Assembly (NCBI RefSeq): GCF_040183065.1
Contig: NC_091118.1
Location: forward strand, 211,433,029 to 211,497,028
Length of the DNA stretch: 64,000 nucleotides
Reading direction: 5' to 3'
DNA from: Periplaneta americana
Taxonomy: Eukaryota > Arthropoda > Insecta > Blattodea > Blattidae
In this document: piece by piece, positions 11,120 through 22,567 of the stretch
Layout: every line of letters begins with the position of its first letter
How positions within the stretch are numbered: the stretch's first letter is position 1
The notes under the pieces: generated by a model
Database searches by the model: none
What the model saw: only the letters and a program-made list of their open reading frames with translations
Told to the model about the DNA's origin: nothing
Program-made: the position numbers and the translations under genes

Positions 11120-11480
11120 TCAAGCTTTGTGTTTGTGCGTGTCCTTGTCGCGTCTGCGGCATTCCGTCCACGTGTCCTGGGTTCAATCCCCGGCCAGGTC
11201 GCGGTGGAATTTGTGATAGACAAAGCAGACGTGACAGAGGGTTTTCTCGGAGTACTCTCGTTTTCTTCTTTTATACCGCTAACACTCCACCTTCTTTCAT
11301 TTTATCTATCATCTGCAGAATTTCGGTTGTCTTGGGAACGGTAAGGTTTCCGATGCTGCTATAGCATTTAAGCTACGGGATTTACACTCCGGGTCAGTTA
11401 CTCATCTAGAGATGGGGCCCGGTTCTTGTCATGGTGACCCACTTGTCAGCATCGGATACACGAATGCCAACCTGACCACT
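11120..11480 (+). mobile_element. tRNA-derived SINE-like sequence (family 3)
   Basis: A head with GTGTCCTGGGTTCAATCCCC (B box) at 11174-11193 follows a loosely A-box-like stretch. The unrelated body continues with ATTTAAGCTACGGGATTTAC and GATGGGGCCCGGTTCTTG. No second copy in the window, so the ends and the class are tentative. Confidence 0.45.
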
Positions 11481-11719
11481 AACAATCAACTCTTACAGGA
11501 CGCACAATTACCGTAAATTCTAAATGACGCCTACTTTCTACATAGAGAATGTTAACTAATATGTGGAACACTTTTAGGCTCTAAAAACAAGCAAAAAAAT
11601 TGCAAGTATATAGCCTAGTCAATTTCGCTTTGTTTTTAACTACACGCACTTTCAGTTCATACCTGTTTGCTTGTTACAACTTTATTTTTACAGCTTTGTT
11701 TACAAACTTCGTACATAAT
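11481..11719. other. unassigned
   Basis: AT-rich sequence with no recognised feature up to the RTE-A copy. Confidence 0.4.
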
Positions 11720-12713
11720 TCTACAGACAGTCCTCAAAGTTCCGTATAGGTCAGTTTCTGTCGCAAACTTTTCCAATTCACTGTGGGCTAAAGCAGGGAG
11801 ATGCACTATCACCTTTACTTTTTAACTTCACTCTAAAATATGCCATTAGGAAAGTCCAGGATAACAGAGAGGGTTTGGAATTGAACGGGTTACATCAGCT
11901 CCTTGTCTATGCGGATGACATAAATATGTTAGGAGAAAATCCACAAACGATTAGGGAATACACGAGAGTTTTACTTGAAGCAAGTAAAGAGATAGGGTTG
12001 GAAGTAAATCCCGAAAAGACAAAGTATATGATTATATTTCGTGATCAGAACATAGTTCGAAATGGAAATATAAAAATTGGAAATTTATCCTTTGAAGAGG
12101 TGGAAAAATTCAAATATTTTAGAGCAACAGTAACAAATATAAATGACATTCGAAAGGAAATTAAACGCAGAATAAAATATGGAAAATGCCTGTTACTATT
12201 CGGTTGAGAAGCTTTTATCATCCAGTCTGCTGTCAAAAAATCTGAAAGTTAGAATTTATAAAACAGTTATATTACCGATTGTTCTGTATGGCTGTGAAAC
12301 TTGGACTCTCACTTTGAGAGCGGAACAGAGGCTAAGGATGTTAGAGAATAAGTTGCTTGGGAAAATATTTGGGGCTAAGAGGGATGAAGTTACAGGAGAA
12401 TGGAGAAAGTTACACAACGTAGAACTGCACGCATTGTATTCTTCACCTGACATAATTAGGAACATTAAATCCAGACGTTTGAGATGGGCAGGGCATGTAG
12501 CACGTATGGATGAATACAGAAATGCATATAGAGTGTTAGTTGGGATGTCGGACGAGACGTAGATGGGAGGATAATGTTAAAATAGATTTGGGGGAGGTGG
12601 GATATGATGGTAGAGACTGGATTAATCTTGCTCAGGATAGGGATCGATGGCGGGCTTATGTGAGGGCGACAATGAACCTCCGGATTCCTTAAAAGCCAAT
12701 AAGTAAGTAAGTA
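11720..12713 (+). mobile_element. RTE-A LINE, copy 2 (RT palm to 3' end, decayed)
   Basis: The 5' part encodes the reverse transcriptase palm: [16 protein letters not shown] (11786-11833) and the catalytic LLVYADDIN box (11899-11925), then [12 protein letters not shown] one-base insertion near 12175 shifts the frame; the next frame gives [19 protein letters not shown]. About 26 bases are missing near 12546, removing the middle of the conserved GRPEGKRPLGRPRRRWE region. The element ends in (TAAG)n at about 12713. It is the copy with the most RT sequence here. Truncated and inactive. Confidence 0.92.
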
Positions 12714-13330
12714 CTACTTGATACATTAATAACCATCATGAAATAAAAAGTACCTTTAAGTAAAAAATAAAGCGACATTATCTAGATAACTACATAAACT
12801 TTTGTGCTTGTTTTTATGTCCTCTATCCATTCCTCAAAGGTTTCCCCGCATATAATTAACCCCCTGTATGCATTTTACACGTATTGCAACAATTGTTATC
12901 ACATTTTATACTTCTATTTGCAGTATATATTCTTGAATTAGCATTTATAATATAAATGGAAATTAAATAAATGGCTGTATATTTAATTAATAAGATAAAA
13001 TGTTAAAATTTTTTACACTGCACATAAAGAACATATTTTAATCAAAAGAAGAAAAATGTTTACGTCAATTATAAATTATTCGGTTTAGTCAGGTGAAATT
13101 AATTAATTCTACACAAATTTCCTTCCTATAGTTATAATTAGTAAGCTACATAGCAATCATTAGTAACATTTTTATTCATGAAAGTCTATTTAAAATTAGT
13201 TTAAAAGTTGGAAGTCCTTCAGTTGTTTATAACGAGATTATAGATATTTCAAATAACCTGTCAAACACCGACAGCAATATGAAACCAAAGCGATCAACCA
13301 AAATTAAATTTTAATTTTTTATTTTAGTAG
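12714..13330. other. unassigned AT-rich sequence
   Basis: No coding or repeat signal recognised. Confidence 0.4.
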
Positions 13331-13572
13331 GTTATTTTACGACGCTGTATCAACCTCTAGGTTATTTAGCGTCTGAATGATATGAAGGTGATAATGCCGG
13401 TGAAATGAGTCCGGGGTCCAGCACCGAAAGTTACCCCAGCATTTGCTCATATTGGGTTGAGGGAAAACCCCATAATAAAACCTCAACCAGGTAACTCGTC
13501 CCGACCGGGAATCGAACCCGAGCCACCTGGTTTCGCGGCCAGACGCGCTAACCGTTACTCCACACGTGTGGA
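13331..13572 (-). mobile_element. tRNA-derived SINE (family 1, copy 2)
   Basis: Minus-strand copy of the family at 1779, from GTCCACACGTGTGG on the right to the TACAGCGTCG/AAATAACC tail region on the left. The B box is GGTTCGATTCC. Tail AAAATAAAAAAT on the minus strand. No clean target duplication. Confidence 0.88.
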
Positions 13573-13677
13573 CTCTGCTATAGTTCTCGAGAAAATTCAA
13601 CTTCTTTTGAGGTAAGGCAAAGTATATGAACAGCTGGCAATCTCCATAAAGCGTCCTTCAAGTGTTTTAACACGAAC

Positions 13678-13931
13678 CCTAGATCATATATGTAACAGAT
13701 AACTCTTCGCTATGTTAAAATCGGTAGCACTTTGAAGAGAACAACCGCCAGGATCGCCACCCGTCCGCCATAAACGAACACGAGATGGCAGCACAGTCGC
13801 TTATGCAATTCAAATGGATATTATGACGTGACTCCTTATGTAACAACTAGATGGCAGCGTAGTAAACCTGACAAAAGTTGTTGACCTCAAAGCCTATAAC
13901 CCCGACATATCTGTTACATATATGATCTAGG
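13678..13931. mobile_element. 254-bp MITE with perfect 24-bp inverted repeats
   Basis: CCTAGATCATATATGTAACA starts the left end, and the exact complement closes the right end at 13931; 24 bases pair without mismatch. Flanks CACGAAC and CATGAAC resemble a decayed 9-bp target duplication (6 of 9 match), which would suit a Mutator-like transposase, but this is weak. No coding capacity. Confidence 0.85.
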
Positions 13932-14832
13932 CATGAACTAACGATCTTGATACAGGACAACCTCTCGATCTATCAGATTTAACTTATATTAATTGCTGTT
14001 CACATGAAAAATCCTATTATTTTGTGAATTAAATGGCGTTATATTAGATGTAGAACGTACTTCTGATCAAATTTCAGCGCTTCAAAAAGTGTCCTTACCA
14101 ACTCATACTTGGGACCAGACTGGAGGCAGGAGAAAATAAAAGACAGGCGTTGCGCCGTGCCATGGCAACGCGAGCTACAGCCCTCCAATTACTGTCAGAA
14201 TTTAGATACACAAACTGAATACATTTCAACTGCTGGAGCATTGTTTGTTTAGCGACTGCATAATTATATAATTGGCTACTTCTCACTCAGGGTTAATTAA
14301 AGGAAGCAACGAAACAGCTACAAACATTACGTCACTCGGGGCAGAGCACTGATTCCTCTATGTTTATTAAAAGAAAGGTTGCCAACCCTGCTGCTTGATT
14401 GGATCGCACAATTGATTCCAAATTATCGTACTTTTCATTGGGGGATCGTACAATACATGACCTATTTTGGATTATTTTACCTAAACCCCGTCCACAGTGT
14501 TTTGTTTAAGATTTTTTTTTAATTCTTATAAGAAAATGATTGTGTATATATATGGTTGCATACAATTATTCTTATGCATGACCATAACGAAAAACATGCC
14601 TTTACTAAATACTTTTGCGTTTGTAAAGTAGGCTTTTATTCAACATTACTTTATTCCACTAGTGAGATAAAGACTTTACCTCACAGTTTGAACTTTATCT
14701 CACAGTTCATTAGTACTTTCCTAGTACCCGGGTACACACGTATACTTTTCCATTGAACTATTACTCAAGAAGTTAATATATTAGTTACTAGATGTCACTA
14801 CCTCTACTTCTTTATTACCATTTCTTAAATAT
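13932..14832. other. unassigned
   Basis: Two open frames (14095 minus, 14556 plus) lack recognisable domains. No repeat family seen. Confidence 0.4.
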
Positions 14833-15855
14833 GTTGTTGTTGTTTTCTAATGCCAGGTGTTTGACAATAAAGTCATTTGACCTCTTGCACTCCAATATTT
14901 TTCAAAGATATTATCATGACCAGCCACTGAAGCACAGATTTTGAGGTGTTCCGAATCCATTTCTTGGTTTGAGTTGCATAATGGACAGTTAGGGGACTGA
15001 TATATTCCAATTCTATGCAGGTGTTTGGCCAAACAATCATGGCCTGTTGCCAATCTAAATGCAGTTACAGACGATTTTCGTGGTAAATCGGGAATTAACT
15101 GTGGATTTTGATGCAGGGAGTTCCATTTTTCCCTTGAGATTGAGTTATCAAATTTTGTTTGTTGAAGTCTAAGTATGTAGATTTAATAAATCTCTTCACA
15201 GAGTAATACGTAGATTTAGTAACAGGTCTGTAAGTAGCGGTGCTGCCCTTCTTTGCTAAAGCATCCGCATTCTCGTTTCCTAGGATTCCACAATGGGATG
15301 GTATCCATTGGAATACAATTCTTTTATTGAGTGATAATAATTGAGAGAGCATTTTAGTTATTTCTGCTGTTTGAGATAAAGGTGTGTGTTTAGAGACGAT
15401 TGATAGAATAGCTGCTTTGGAGTCTGACAATATAACTGCATTCCTAAATTTATTGATGTGGCATAGAAGATTCCTGAGACATTCATTTATTGAAATGATT
15501 TCACCATCAAAACTTGTTGTTCCATATCCAAGAGCTCTATAAAGTGAGAAGAGACAGCACGTAACACCTGCACCGGCACCTTGTTCTCTGGGGATCAAGG
15601 ATCCGTCGGTGTATAAATGAAGCCAGTTTTGTGGAGGGTACCTAATATTAATTGTCTCTAAAGACAATTGTTTCAGCATTTCAGTGTTTACTTCTGATTT
15701 CAGTATTTCTTCTGTTAAATTTAGATTATATTCTATATTTAATAGAGTTAAAGGGTTTGGTTTAATTTGTAAGTTTTCTTTTAAATTCGGGATATACATA
15801 CACTCAAGATCCTTCTCTTTTCTCTATCTGCTACGTCGTAATTTGTACATTACAT
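14833..15855 (-). mobile_element. LINE-C (RNase H-bearing LINE), copy 1
   Basis: Reading leftwards, 15799-15095 encodes an RNase H domain with its acidic residues in order: LHLYTDGS, SFDGEIIS, VILSDSKAA and GNENADALAKK. Upstream the frame can be followed to about 15855 with one stop. A frameshift near 15115 leads to the C-terminal part: SVAAFRLATGHDCLAKHLHR and a zinc-knuckle-like CPLCNSNQEMDSEHLKIC (14847-15053). The stop codon abuts a (AAC)n tail at 14833-14845, so there is almost no 3' UTR. The reverse transcriptase is missing by 5' truncation. RNase H next to RT is known from I/Jockey/R1-group LINEs; I cannot fix the clade. Confidence 0.85.
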
Positions 15856-15904
15856 CCATATCTAATATGCATCTTTTTTAAATTTTGTAATAATTTACCT
15901 TTTA

Positions 15905-15990
15905 GGATGCGAGGAGACTTGAACCTGCGAAGTTGGGTTTATAGGATTTTAAAACAACACGCGTTAGCCAACTGAGCTAAACAGACACGA
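15905..15990 (-). repeat. tRNA-like sequence (SINE head or tRNA pseudogene)
   Basis: Minus strand: GTTTAGCTCAGTTGGCTAAC (D-arm/A box) and CAGGTTCAAGTCTCC (T-arm/B box), ending CGCATCC. The 5' bases do not pair with CGCATCC and the middle is too irregular for an anticodon arm, so it is not a working tRNA. Confidence 0.55.
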
Positions 15991-16329
15991 TGATTAGTTG
16001 AGTTTTAATATTCCTCTTAAGTTTACAGAAGTAAAATGTGAAATTATTTTAATCACAATAGTCCCGTGAAAACTTCTAAATAATCCCTCAAACTTCAAAA
16101 AGACGAAAATACACGTTTAAAGTGAAAAAATATATATTAAAATTATATAATTAATTATAATTTGTTATTTATCCAACGCCTTAGATACCATTCTTCACTA
16201 ATCATGGCCTCCTACATCATGACCTACCTAGTACACGTATCGATTCTAAAATCCATGCCGTGGTATGTGATTACATGAGGACTTATTTTCAACATATTTT
16301 CTTTTATAAAACATAATTTTTCGTTACGT
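15991..16329. other. unassigned AT-rich sequence
   Basis: Nothing recognised. Confidence 0.4.
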
Positions 16330-16446
16330 ATGGTACTTGTGAGCGTGATCATTATTGCACTCGTGTAATTTAAGCACCTGGCTGATGCCTCGTGCTTAAA
16401 TCTTTCCACTCGTGCAATAAAGATGCACTTACCTCACAAGTACCAT
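16330..16446. repeat. imperfect palindrome, 117 bp
   Basis: ATGGTACTTGTGAG at the left end pairs with CTCACAAGTACCAT at the right end; inside, ATTGCACTCGTG pairs loosely and TTTAAGCAC pairs with GTGCTTAAA. The centre is CTGGCTGATGCCTC. It would form a long hairpin and may be a tiny foldback MITE. Confidence 0.7.
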
Positions 16447-16642
16447 AAATAACTATTAAACACTTTGTTGTCTTCTTACCTTGGGGTAAGGCTTAAAAAT
16501 GGGAAGCATCGTCATCCTTCTCTTCAGAACCTACATCCAGCCCTTCCACAGTATGTTCCATCAGCCCATAAGCAAGCTTTAAATGTATTTTATATTCAAG
16601 TGCACCCGGTGTAGTTTTATATGAGTAGGACCTACTAGGACT

Positions 16643-17520
16643 ACTATCAAATACCTTACTATAATAATACCGGACAGCTGTATACTAGCAGCATTGACGT
16701 GAGTGCGAAATATCGCGGACCTGACATCTAGCGGAGCGGGATGGAATTACGTCCACATATACAAATATTAACATAGCGGGATTCGGACTATTGTTTAAAA
16801 CGTGAGTTACTAATGTGGAATAATATATGGAACACTTAAGAAACGTTGAATAGTATTTAATGTAAAATTATTATCTTATATCAAAGTTGCATAGGCCCTA
16901 TCATGAGAAATATTGTATACTTCATATTACTTTCCGTAATTAATTGTTACATACTGTATTTTCTCTTTGCTTTAGTGAGACAAACTCAATTCTGACATTA
17001 AGAATGAATTTACAGTAATGCTTTATATACGCATTGCTGACAACTGCAAAGGTAAAATTCATAGTAATCTGATGCTTGTAATAATTAGTAAAGGCATGTG
17101 GACAACAATAAAACTTAATTTGATAAAACCTTAAAATCCAATACATTTTAACTTCTATTCATTTATTAGGCCTAAATAAAAAAGCTAATTTGTATTTTTC
17201 TATCAACACAAAGACGAAGGAATTAGGCCTACTAAAGAATGTCGTTGACTCACGTTTTATGATCCCTCGGAAATCGAAAGTACGATTTGGAGCAATTTGT
17301 AATGCTGCAATTTTGTAGCAATTATAAACAGCACACATACATCCTGACATTTTAACACAGCACTAATTAATAAAACTATTAACTAGCCCAACAACAATAT
17401 ACATTGCAGTTGATTAGAGCTTGTTTCACGAACGGCCGGCCGCCTAGGTAGCAGCACCAGCGTCATTTGCGCGCAAAATTGCTAGCTGTCCGGTATTATT
17501 AAAGTAAGATATTTGATACT
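16643..17520. repeat. inverted repeat pair, about 37 bp arms, 800 bp apart
   Basis: AATAATACCGGACAGCT (ending at 16679), with upstream ACTATCAAATACCTTACT, is repeated in inverse orientation at 17484-17520 with a few mismatches. The segment between holds small minus-strand open frames (16940, 17159) without domains. It may be a degenerate TIR element, but no target duplication is seen. Confidence 0.5.
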
Positions 17521-17523
17521 ATC

Positions 17524-17953
17524 ACTATCTTCTGATTCCATTGCCAGTATTTCACGTCAGAACTTCCTTCTACGAGGTTCACCAAGAAGTCCACTTGCCT
17601 CGTAAAAGATGGAAGTTCCCGGCGAGTTGGCATTATTGCCATTGATAGAGGAAATGACAGAACAATTATCATCGATCCCACCGTGCGCTTTCAAACTGCA
17701 GATGAGCAACCCATAGCAGTACATGAAGAAAAAAAGACTATCTATGACCCTACAATTCAATACTTTAGAGATTATTATCATATACGAGAACAGATTGAAG
17801 TATTTGGATATTCTTCGGAGCAAGGGGAACAATTCCAAAATTCTCAGTTGAATGTTTTAAGTCTTTTGAAATTCCTTTAAATTTTTTTAAAATTATTGCT
17901 GTAGACGTAATGAAATATTCTGTTCAGATTTTACGTAATCACCTGTACACCTA
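17524..17953 (+). mobile_element. R2-like LINE remnant, C-terminal endonuclease region (copy 1)
   Basis: The plus strand encodes RRVGIIAIDRGNDRTIIIDP followed by TVRFQ and EEKKTIYDPTIQYF. After a frameshift near 17810 come FFGARGTIPKF and, at the end, QILRNHLYT with a stop at about 17953. Spaced acidic residues (IDR ... IIIDPTVRF) followed by GARGTIPK resemble the restriction-like endonuclease and C-terminal end of R2-group LINEs as I know them. A copy in the other orientation lies at 19939-20200. The RT part is absent. Confidence 0.6.
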
Positions 17954-17979
17954 AATTTCTTTATATTCTATCTGATTAC

Positions 17980-19618
17980 TAGACATCGGATTTTTAGGCA
18001 CTAAAAATTGCAGTTTTAGGCGCCTAAAATAAGCTCAAAATTTGTAAAATTAGGCTCTATTTTAATGAAAATAGGCATTTTAGGCACATTTAGGCACTTA
18101 TTTCTTTCACTGAAATTTTTAGTTATACACTAAAATACGCACAAAAAAGTATGTTTAAACATTAAAAAAGAATACTATATTATATTTATAAACAGAGCTG
18201 CACAAATTTAATATATTGAAACTAATGAAATAATGATTATTGATATCAAGATTACTCATTTTAAGTTATTGAAATTCAGTTCCATGCTCAGACTTTATTA
18301 TAATTATCTGCACAGAACACCACCAGAATTTTTTCTAAATTCTCCACAGTTAACCTTTGCCTTTTGTCACTGAGAATCATTTTGAAAGCAGAAAAACTTC
18401 TTTCAACCGAAACTGATGTGAGAGGCGCAAATTTTAAATTAGGTACAATAGAAACATCAATACTTACTGGAACATTTACACCTAATCCTAATTGTTGTAT
18501 TGCCGTATTTCTATCACAAAGTTAGTGGGTTCGAACAATCAAAATTTTAATGACCTGCAAATACTTTAACTATCGGAATTTAAAAGGTTAAAGTGTAGTG
18601 GTCTTAAAAAGAATTATACCTTAGGATAGCTCAGTCAATGTATAAATATTATAAGCCTACTCATTAAAATTAATAGAATTTATATATTTCAACTATTGTT
18701 ACAAACCTGTTTGCTACAAATCTTGCAGAATATTATTTTTCCATCATAAGTGAATTCTGAATATTCTGTTAGCCATTGCCGGATCAATGTAGATTTTGCA
18801 CTTATATTTTTCGGCATTATCGCGTTAAACTTCACAGGAAAACGTCCTACCGCTCAAAACTTCTCAACACAAATAAGGTGAGGGAAAGAGCAACTGTTAA
18901 CGAGCATTCAAATGAACCGTTGTTATTGAGATTCAATTGGACAAAAATACAAAGTTCCACTTATTGTTGCATTTCCTGGTAGTGTTAACACTAGGAGGGC
19001 CATTCTTTTAAATATTTTGTAACGGTTTGCCCTACTAATTCGCAGTTTTACGACTTTTCATAAATATTTCAAAAACACTCTTTCTCTAAAAATTGTGATT
19101 TTATAACACTCTGAAGGGCAGTACAGCTAATCGGTTTCAGACCGAAAACAGTCATTTTTATAGTATAGTATATCTCTGAATCGGTAGCAGCACATGTTGT
19201 GATTGTTGCCTGCTTCAAAACTAAGGTTGGTTCTTTGTCGGCATTTATGCCTCCAAACATGTTAAATTCGGTGAAATCTATTGCGAGTGTCGTGAGATTC
19301 AAAACATTTTGTTTCCTTTATCAATGGTTTCATGGCCGGTGTGAAGCAAACTTTCCACTTTTTAAATGCCTTAAATTTCGCAGTGAATGCATGTATAAAT
19401 TATAAAAAGCAAGAGTAAAATGCGAAACTTTACAGTGAGTTAGGCATTTTTAGGCGAATATTAACAAATTAGGCTCTAATAACCGTTTTAGGGCATTTTA
19501 GGGCACTATAAAACTCTTTGAATACCTTTCAATTTCCATGAAACACAAATATTAATAATTATTTTTACTTTTCTCCTAAAGAAACAAAATAGGCATTTGC
19601 CCTAGAATCCGATGTCTG
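17980..19618 (-). mobile_element. hAT transposon, internally deleted, with 8-bp target duplication
   Basis: Ends TAGACATCGGATT (left) and AATCCGATGTCTG (right) are inverted repeats with one mismatch at the tip, and CTGATTAC lies on both sides (17972-17979, 19619-19626): an exact 8-bp target duplication as hAT makes. On the minus strand a start codon at 18817 opens MPKNISAKSTLIRQWLTEYS and a Cys-x2-Cys pair (IFCKICSKQV), a BED-like zinc finger start. Further left (about 18470-18300) the frame APLTSVSVERSFSAFKMILS then DKRQRLTVENLEKILV is the hAT C-terminal dimerisation domain. The catalytic core between them is deleted. Motifs of the type TTTTAGGC cluster within 130 bases of the left end and 170 of the right end, likely transposase binding sites. 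Confidence 0.9.
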
Positions 19619-19626
19619 CTGATTAC

Positions 19627-19938
19627 TAAGAAATTAATTACTGAATAAACGAACTTTCTCAAGGGTAGCTTCCATTTGAAAATAATAATCATAACAAAAA
19701 TGTTTATTTTTATTTTTGTTTAGTATACTCTGTCTTTTGGCAACCCTTACTGGAGAACAGCTCCCCTTGTGGGATTTATATATTTATATATTTTTTTATT
19801 TAGTAGTCTGACCCAATATTTTGGGTTTGCTCTGCGACATAGAATAGCTCAGAATAAAATTTAAAATGAAAAATTATATAAACAGGTTTCAGACAAAATT
19901 GATTAAGATATAAGAAAAAAAATAGAACCAAATATAAT
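19627..19938. other. unassigned
   Basis: AT-rich sequence between the hAT and the second R2-like remnant. Nothing recognised. Confidence 0.4.
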
Positions 19939-20200
19939 TTAAATTGAATGTACGCCATAAAGGTGCTGACGAAATATCGCTACAGATAATTTTATTATGG
20001 TGGTGACGATGGCATCTTGAAGATCTCTCGTCAGCTTGTATTTTTCCCTCCACTTTACAAAGGCTTTCGGGATGGTGCCTCTCGCTCCGAAGAAGAGACC
20101 GGTAACTGTGATTTTTTCTATGTTGTATTTCGCCGATAGGTACTGAATCGTGGGCTCGTAAATTTTCTTTTTCTCTTCGTTCATTTCAGATGGTTCACTT
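19939..20200 (-). mobile_element. R2-like LINE remnant, C-terminal region (copy 2)
   Basis: Minus-strand frame 20184-19939 reads EEKKKIYEPTIQYL, KITVTGLFFGARGTIPKAFV and, near the end, SVAIFRQHLYG. It matches the C-terminal part of the remnant at 17524 (EEKKTIYDPTIQYF, FFGARGTIPKF, HLY) but keeps one open frame. 5'-truncated; the 3' end is a few bases past the stop. Confidence 0.6.
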
Positions 20201-20475
20201 AATTTCTTACTCCCCTGACACTACTACAAAACACGACTGGGACAAAGAAGTAATGTTACAGAATACAGACTTCCGTGTTCCTTTTAATGTAGCCTATACC
20301 GAATATATTCCTTTTCTTTATCTTATATCCAACTCATTGTATGCTTACGTGACAGCAGTAATTAATTGAGAAGTTTGGAAATAAACGGAGGAATCATTGC
20401 ATCATTTTTGAGTAGCCACAAGTAAAGGATAATGTTTAGTATACGAAAATCAGGTTGTCACCTGAACATGGAGGC
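20201..20475. other. unassigned
   Basis: No feature recognised. Confidence 0.4.
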
Positions 20476-21596
20476 ACAATCTACTATATACAGTCACGAA
20501 GCTCAATATGTAGTAAAAATGCAAACATGGGTAGTTGCCCACCACTAGGATCGCTACTATCGCCTCATCATCGCAGATCTCTCTCCTAGTAGACGACAAA
20601 ATATGTTACACTTTCGTTGTGTTCTTTTAGAAATATTAACACCTTCCTTCCATTATTGAAATATTAAATGTATAAAGTTAATTAATTATTTTAATGAAGT
20701 ATATTAAATTCCACCATAAACTCGAAGATACCTGCAAGAAATAGGTTAATATTATTTTTGTTTGTGCAAAACGAACTGAAATTTACTATAATCGCTTCAC
20801 TCATTCTAGATTATAGCGATAATTAACTATGAAACCAATAAATATTAATTTGCATTTCCCTTTACAACAATAATAATGGAAATATGAATTAATGGAGTAA
20901 CTTACGTGCACCGTACTTGTAGTGTAGGCTTACGTAACAAAGTGGGATGAGGTTAAGCAATAATAATCACACCAGAATTGGAAATAAAACGTGATCAATA
21001 AATTTTATTGTAACAGACTTTTTCTACGTCTCTAGTAAAGTAACAAATAAAAATAACAACAAAATTAACAGCTATAATTAAAAACATATCCTTTGAAAAA
21101 AAAAGTAGGCCTAAGCAATAATAATCCCACCAGAATTGAAAATAAAACGTGATCAATAAATTTTATTGTAACAGACTTTTTCTACGTCTCTAGTAAAGTA
21201 ACAAATAAAAATAACAACAAAATTAACAGCTATAATTAAAAACATATCCTTTGAAAAAAAAGTAGGCCTAAGCAATAATAATCCCACCAGAATTGAAAAT
21301 AAAACGTGATCAATAAATTTCATTAAAACAAACTTAATTTTTCTACGTCTGTAGTAAAATATTATTATTCCAATTATTGTATTTTAGCCATTAACATTTT
21401 CATTACAACCAATAACGAACATTTCACAAGCATCAGTGTGAAATACGCAACGAGCTAGCACTCGATGGAAATACGACACAGTTCAAAGTCGACCGTGGAC
21501 AGTCTATTGTTTCTAGTTGCTAACCGCTTGGAGAGCTTTATCACGAGATTTGCAAAAAATCACCTCAAACTTCGCGACTGTATATAGTAGACTGTG
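20476..21596. mobile_element. TIR element of the CACAGT family, 1.1 kb
   Basis: The left end (ACAATCTACTATATACAGTC) and right end (GACTGTATATAGTAGACTGTG) are inverted repeats continuing into CACGAAGCT/AACTTCGCG. ATGGAGGC lies on both sides (20468-20475 and 21597-21604), an 8-bp target duplication if the first C of the left end was lost. The short relative at 37763-37943 confirms the ends. Near both ends sits a GTTGCCCACCAC/TAGTTGCTAACCGC-like motif. No transposase is visible. 8-bp duplications suit hAT or P superfamilies. Confidence 0.8.
20954..21345. repeat. 158-bp tandem repeat, about 2.5 units
   Basis: Units starting TAAGCAATAATAATC at 20954, 21112 and 21269 are almost identical, so the period is 157-158 bp. 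The third unit is incomplete. It lies within the TIR element at 20476 and is absent from its short relative. Confidence 0.92.
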
Positions 21597-21605
21597 ATGG
21601 AGGCA

Positions 21606-21964
21606 TATGAGGGCATTGTTTTATGTAGAAATCTGTGCTGCACAGCACTTGTAATGCAGAAGCCCTACATGCAGAAACTGCTTTAAATACATAATTGGAA
21701 TATAATACTGCAGAAATGTGTACAGTATATAAAATTTCAAACGTCGCAAATAACGAATTTTTAAAATCCCCTCTTTTTTTAAATGTTCTTCCCTCTTTCC
21801 CGGCAGAATCGTACATTTTGCGTACTATCCGATGCTTGAATCGTACGATCGCATATGATACCAAATTATCGCACTCAAAACTTACGCATTACATTCGCTC
21901 TACACGTTTTATGCATACCCTAACAATTCAATTCCTTTACCATGTTATCGATCATACTGATTCT
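21606..21964. other. unassigned
   Basis: Overlapping open frames on both strands (21565 minus, 21695 plus), no domain. Confidence 0.4.
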
Positions 21965-22180
21965 TTAGTATGTTATTTAACGACACAGAATCAACTACTA
22001 GGTTATCCAGTGTCGATGAAATTGGTGATAGATGGTATTTAGCGAGATGAAGCCCGGTATACCTAACATTCGCCTTACGGTTGAGCAAAATCTCTGAAAA
22101 AACCCAACCAGGTAATCAGTCCATGCGGAAATTATACCCACAATTCAAGCGCAGCGCTACCACCTGAGCTAAGGTGATGG
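21965..22180 (-). mobile_element. tRNA-derived SINE (family 4, decayed)
   Basis: Minus strand begins ATCACCTTAGCTCAGGTGGT (A box) and has a degraded B box (TTGAATTGTGGGTATAATTT). The body has the same sort of order as family 1 (GGTTGGGTTTTTTC, CTCAACCG, GACACTGG) but is much diverged. Confidence 0.6.
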
Positions 22181-22216
22181 CTTGCATATTTATGTTCGTA
22201 GAGTGTACAGAGTAAA

Positions 22217-22320
22217 TTTTTAAGTAATGTCATTAATTTGAGATATTTCAAACGAAAAAGTTTAATACAATTTTGCTCGCGTTTTATCCTTTTTCGAGAT
22301 AAAAATTGTTTTAAAACATA
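22217..22320 (+). repeat. dispersed repeat, copy 1
   Basis: AAGTAATGTCATTAATTT and, further on, CTTAATACAATTTTGCTCG-like sequence recur in the same order at 24838-24960. Unknown family. Confidence 0.7.
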
Positions 22321-22564
22321 CTGGGCCGTATTGATAGACATTTTTAGCGCGGGCTTCCGGTGGATGATCAGCGTTTTTCGTATTCATAAACCAGTGTTAG
22401 CGATAGGATATGATTTGAATTCTGTACTAGTAACCAGTGGATAGCCGGGGCTAGCTTAGTACGCTCGTAGCGCGTGCTGCGAAATGTCTGTGAATACCAC
22501 CCTAGTTGTTCATAGAGAGACTTGCGATATTCCACTCTGGACCAAGGGAGACGCATGGTAACAG
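22321..22564. other. unassigned
   Basis: Nothing recognised between the dispersed repeat and the MITE. Confidence 0.35.
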
Positions 22565-22567
22565 TAA

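Noticed and set aside
15905-15990. Functional tRNA gene
   Set aside because: The 3' CGCATCC has no 5' partner and the anticodon arm cannot be formed.
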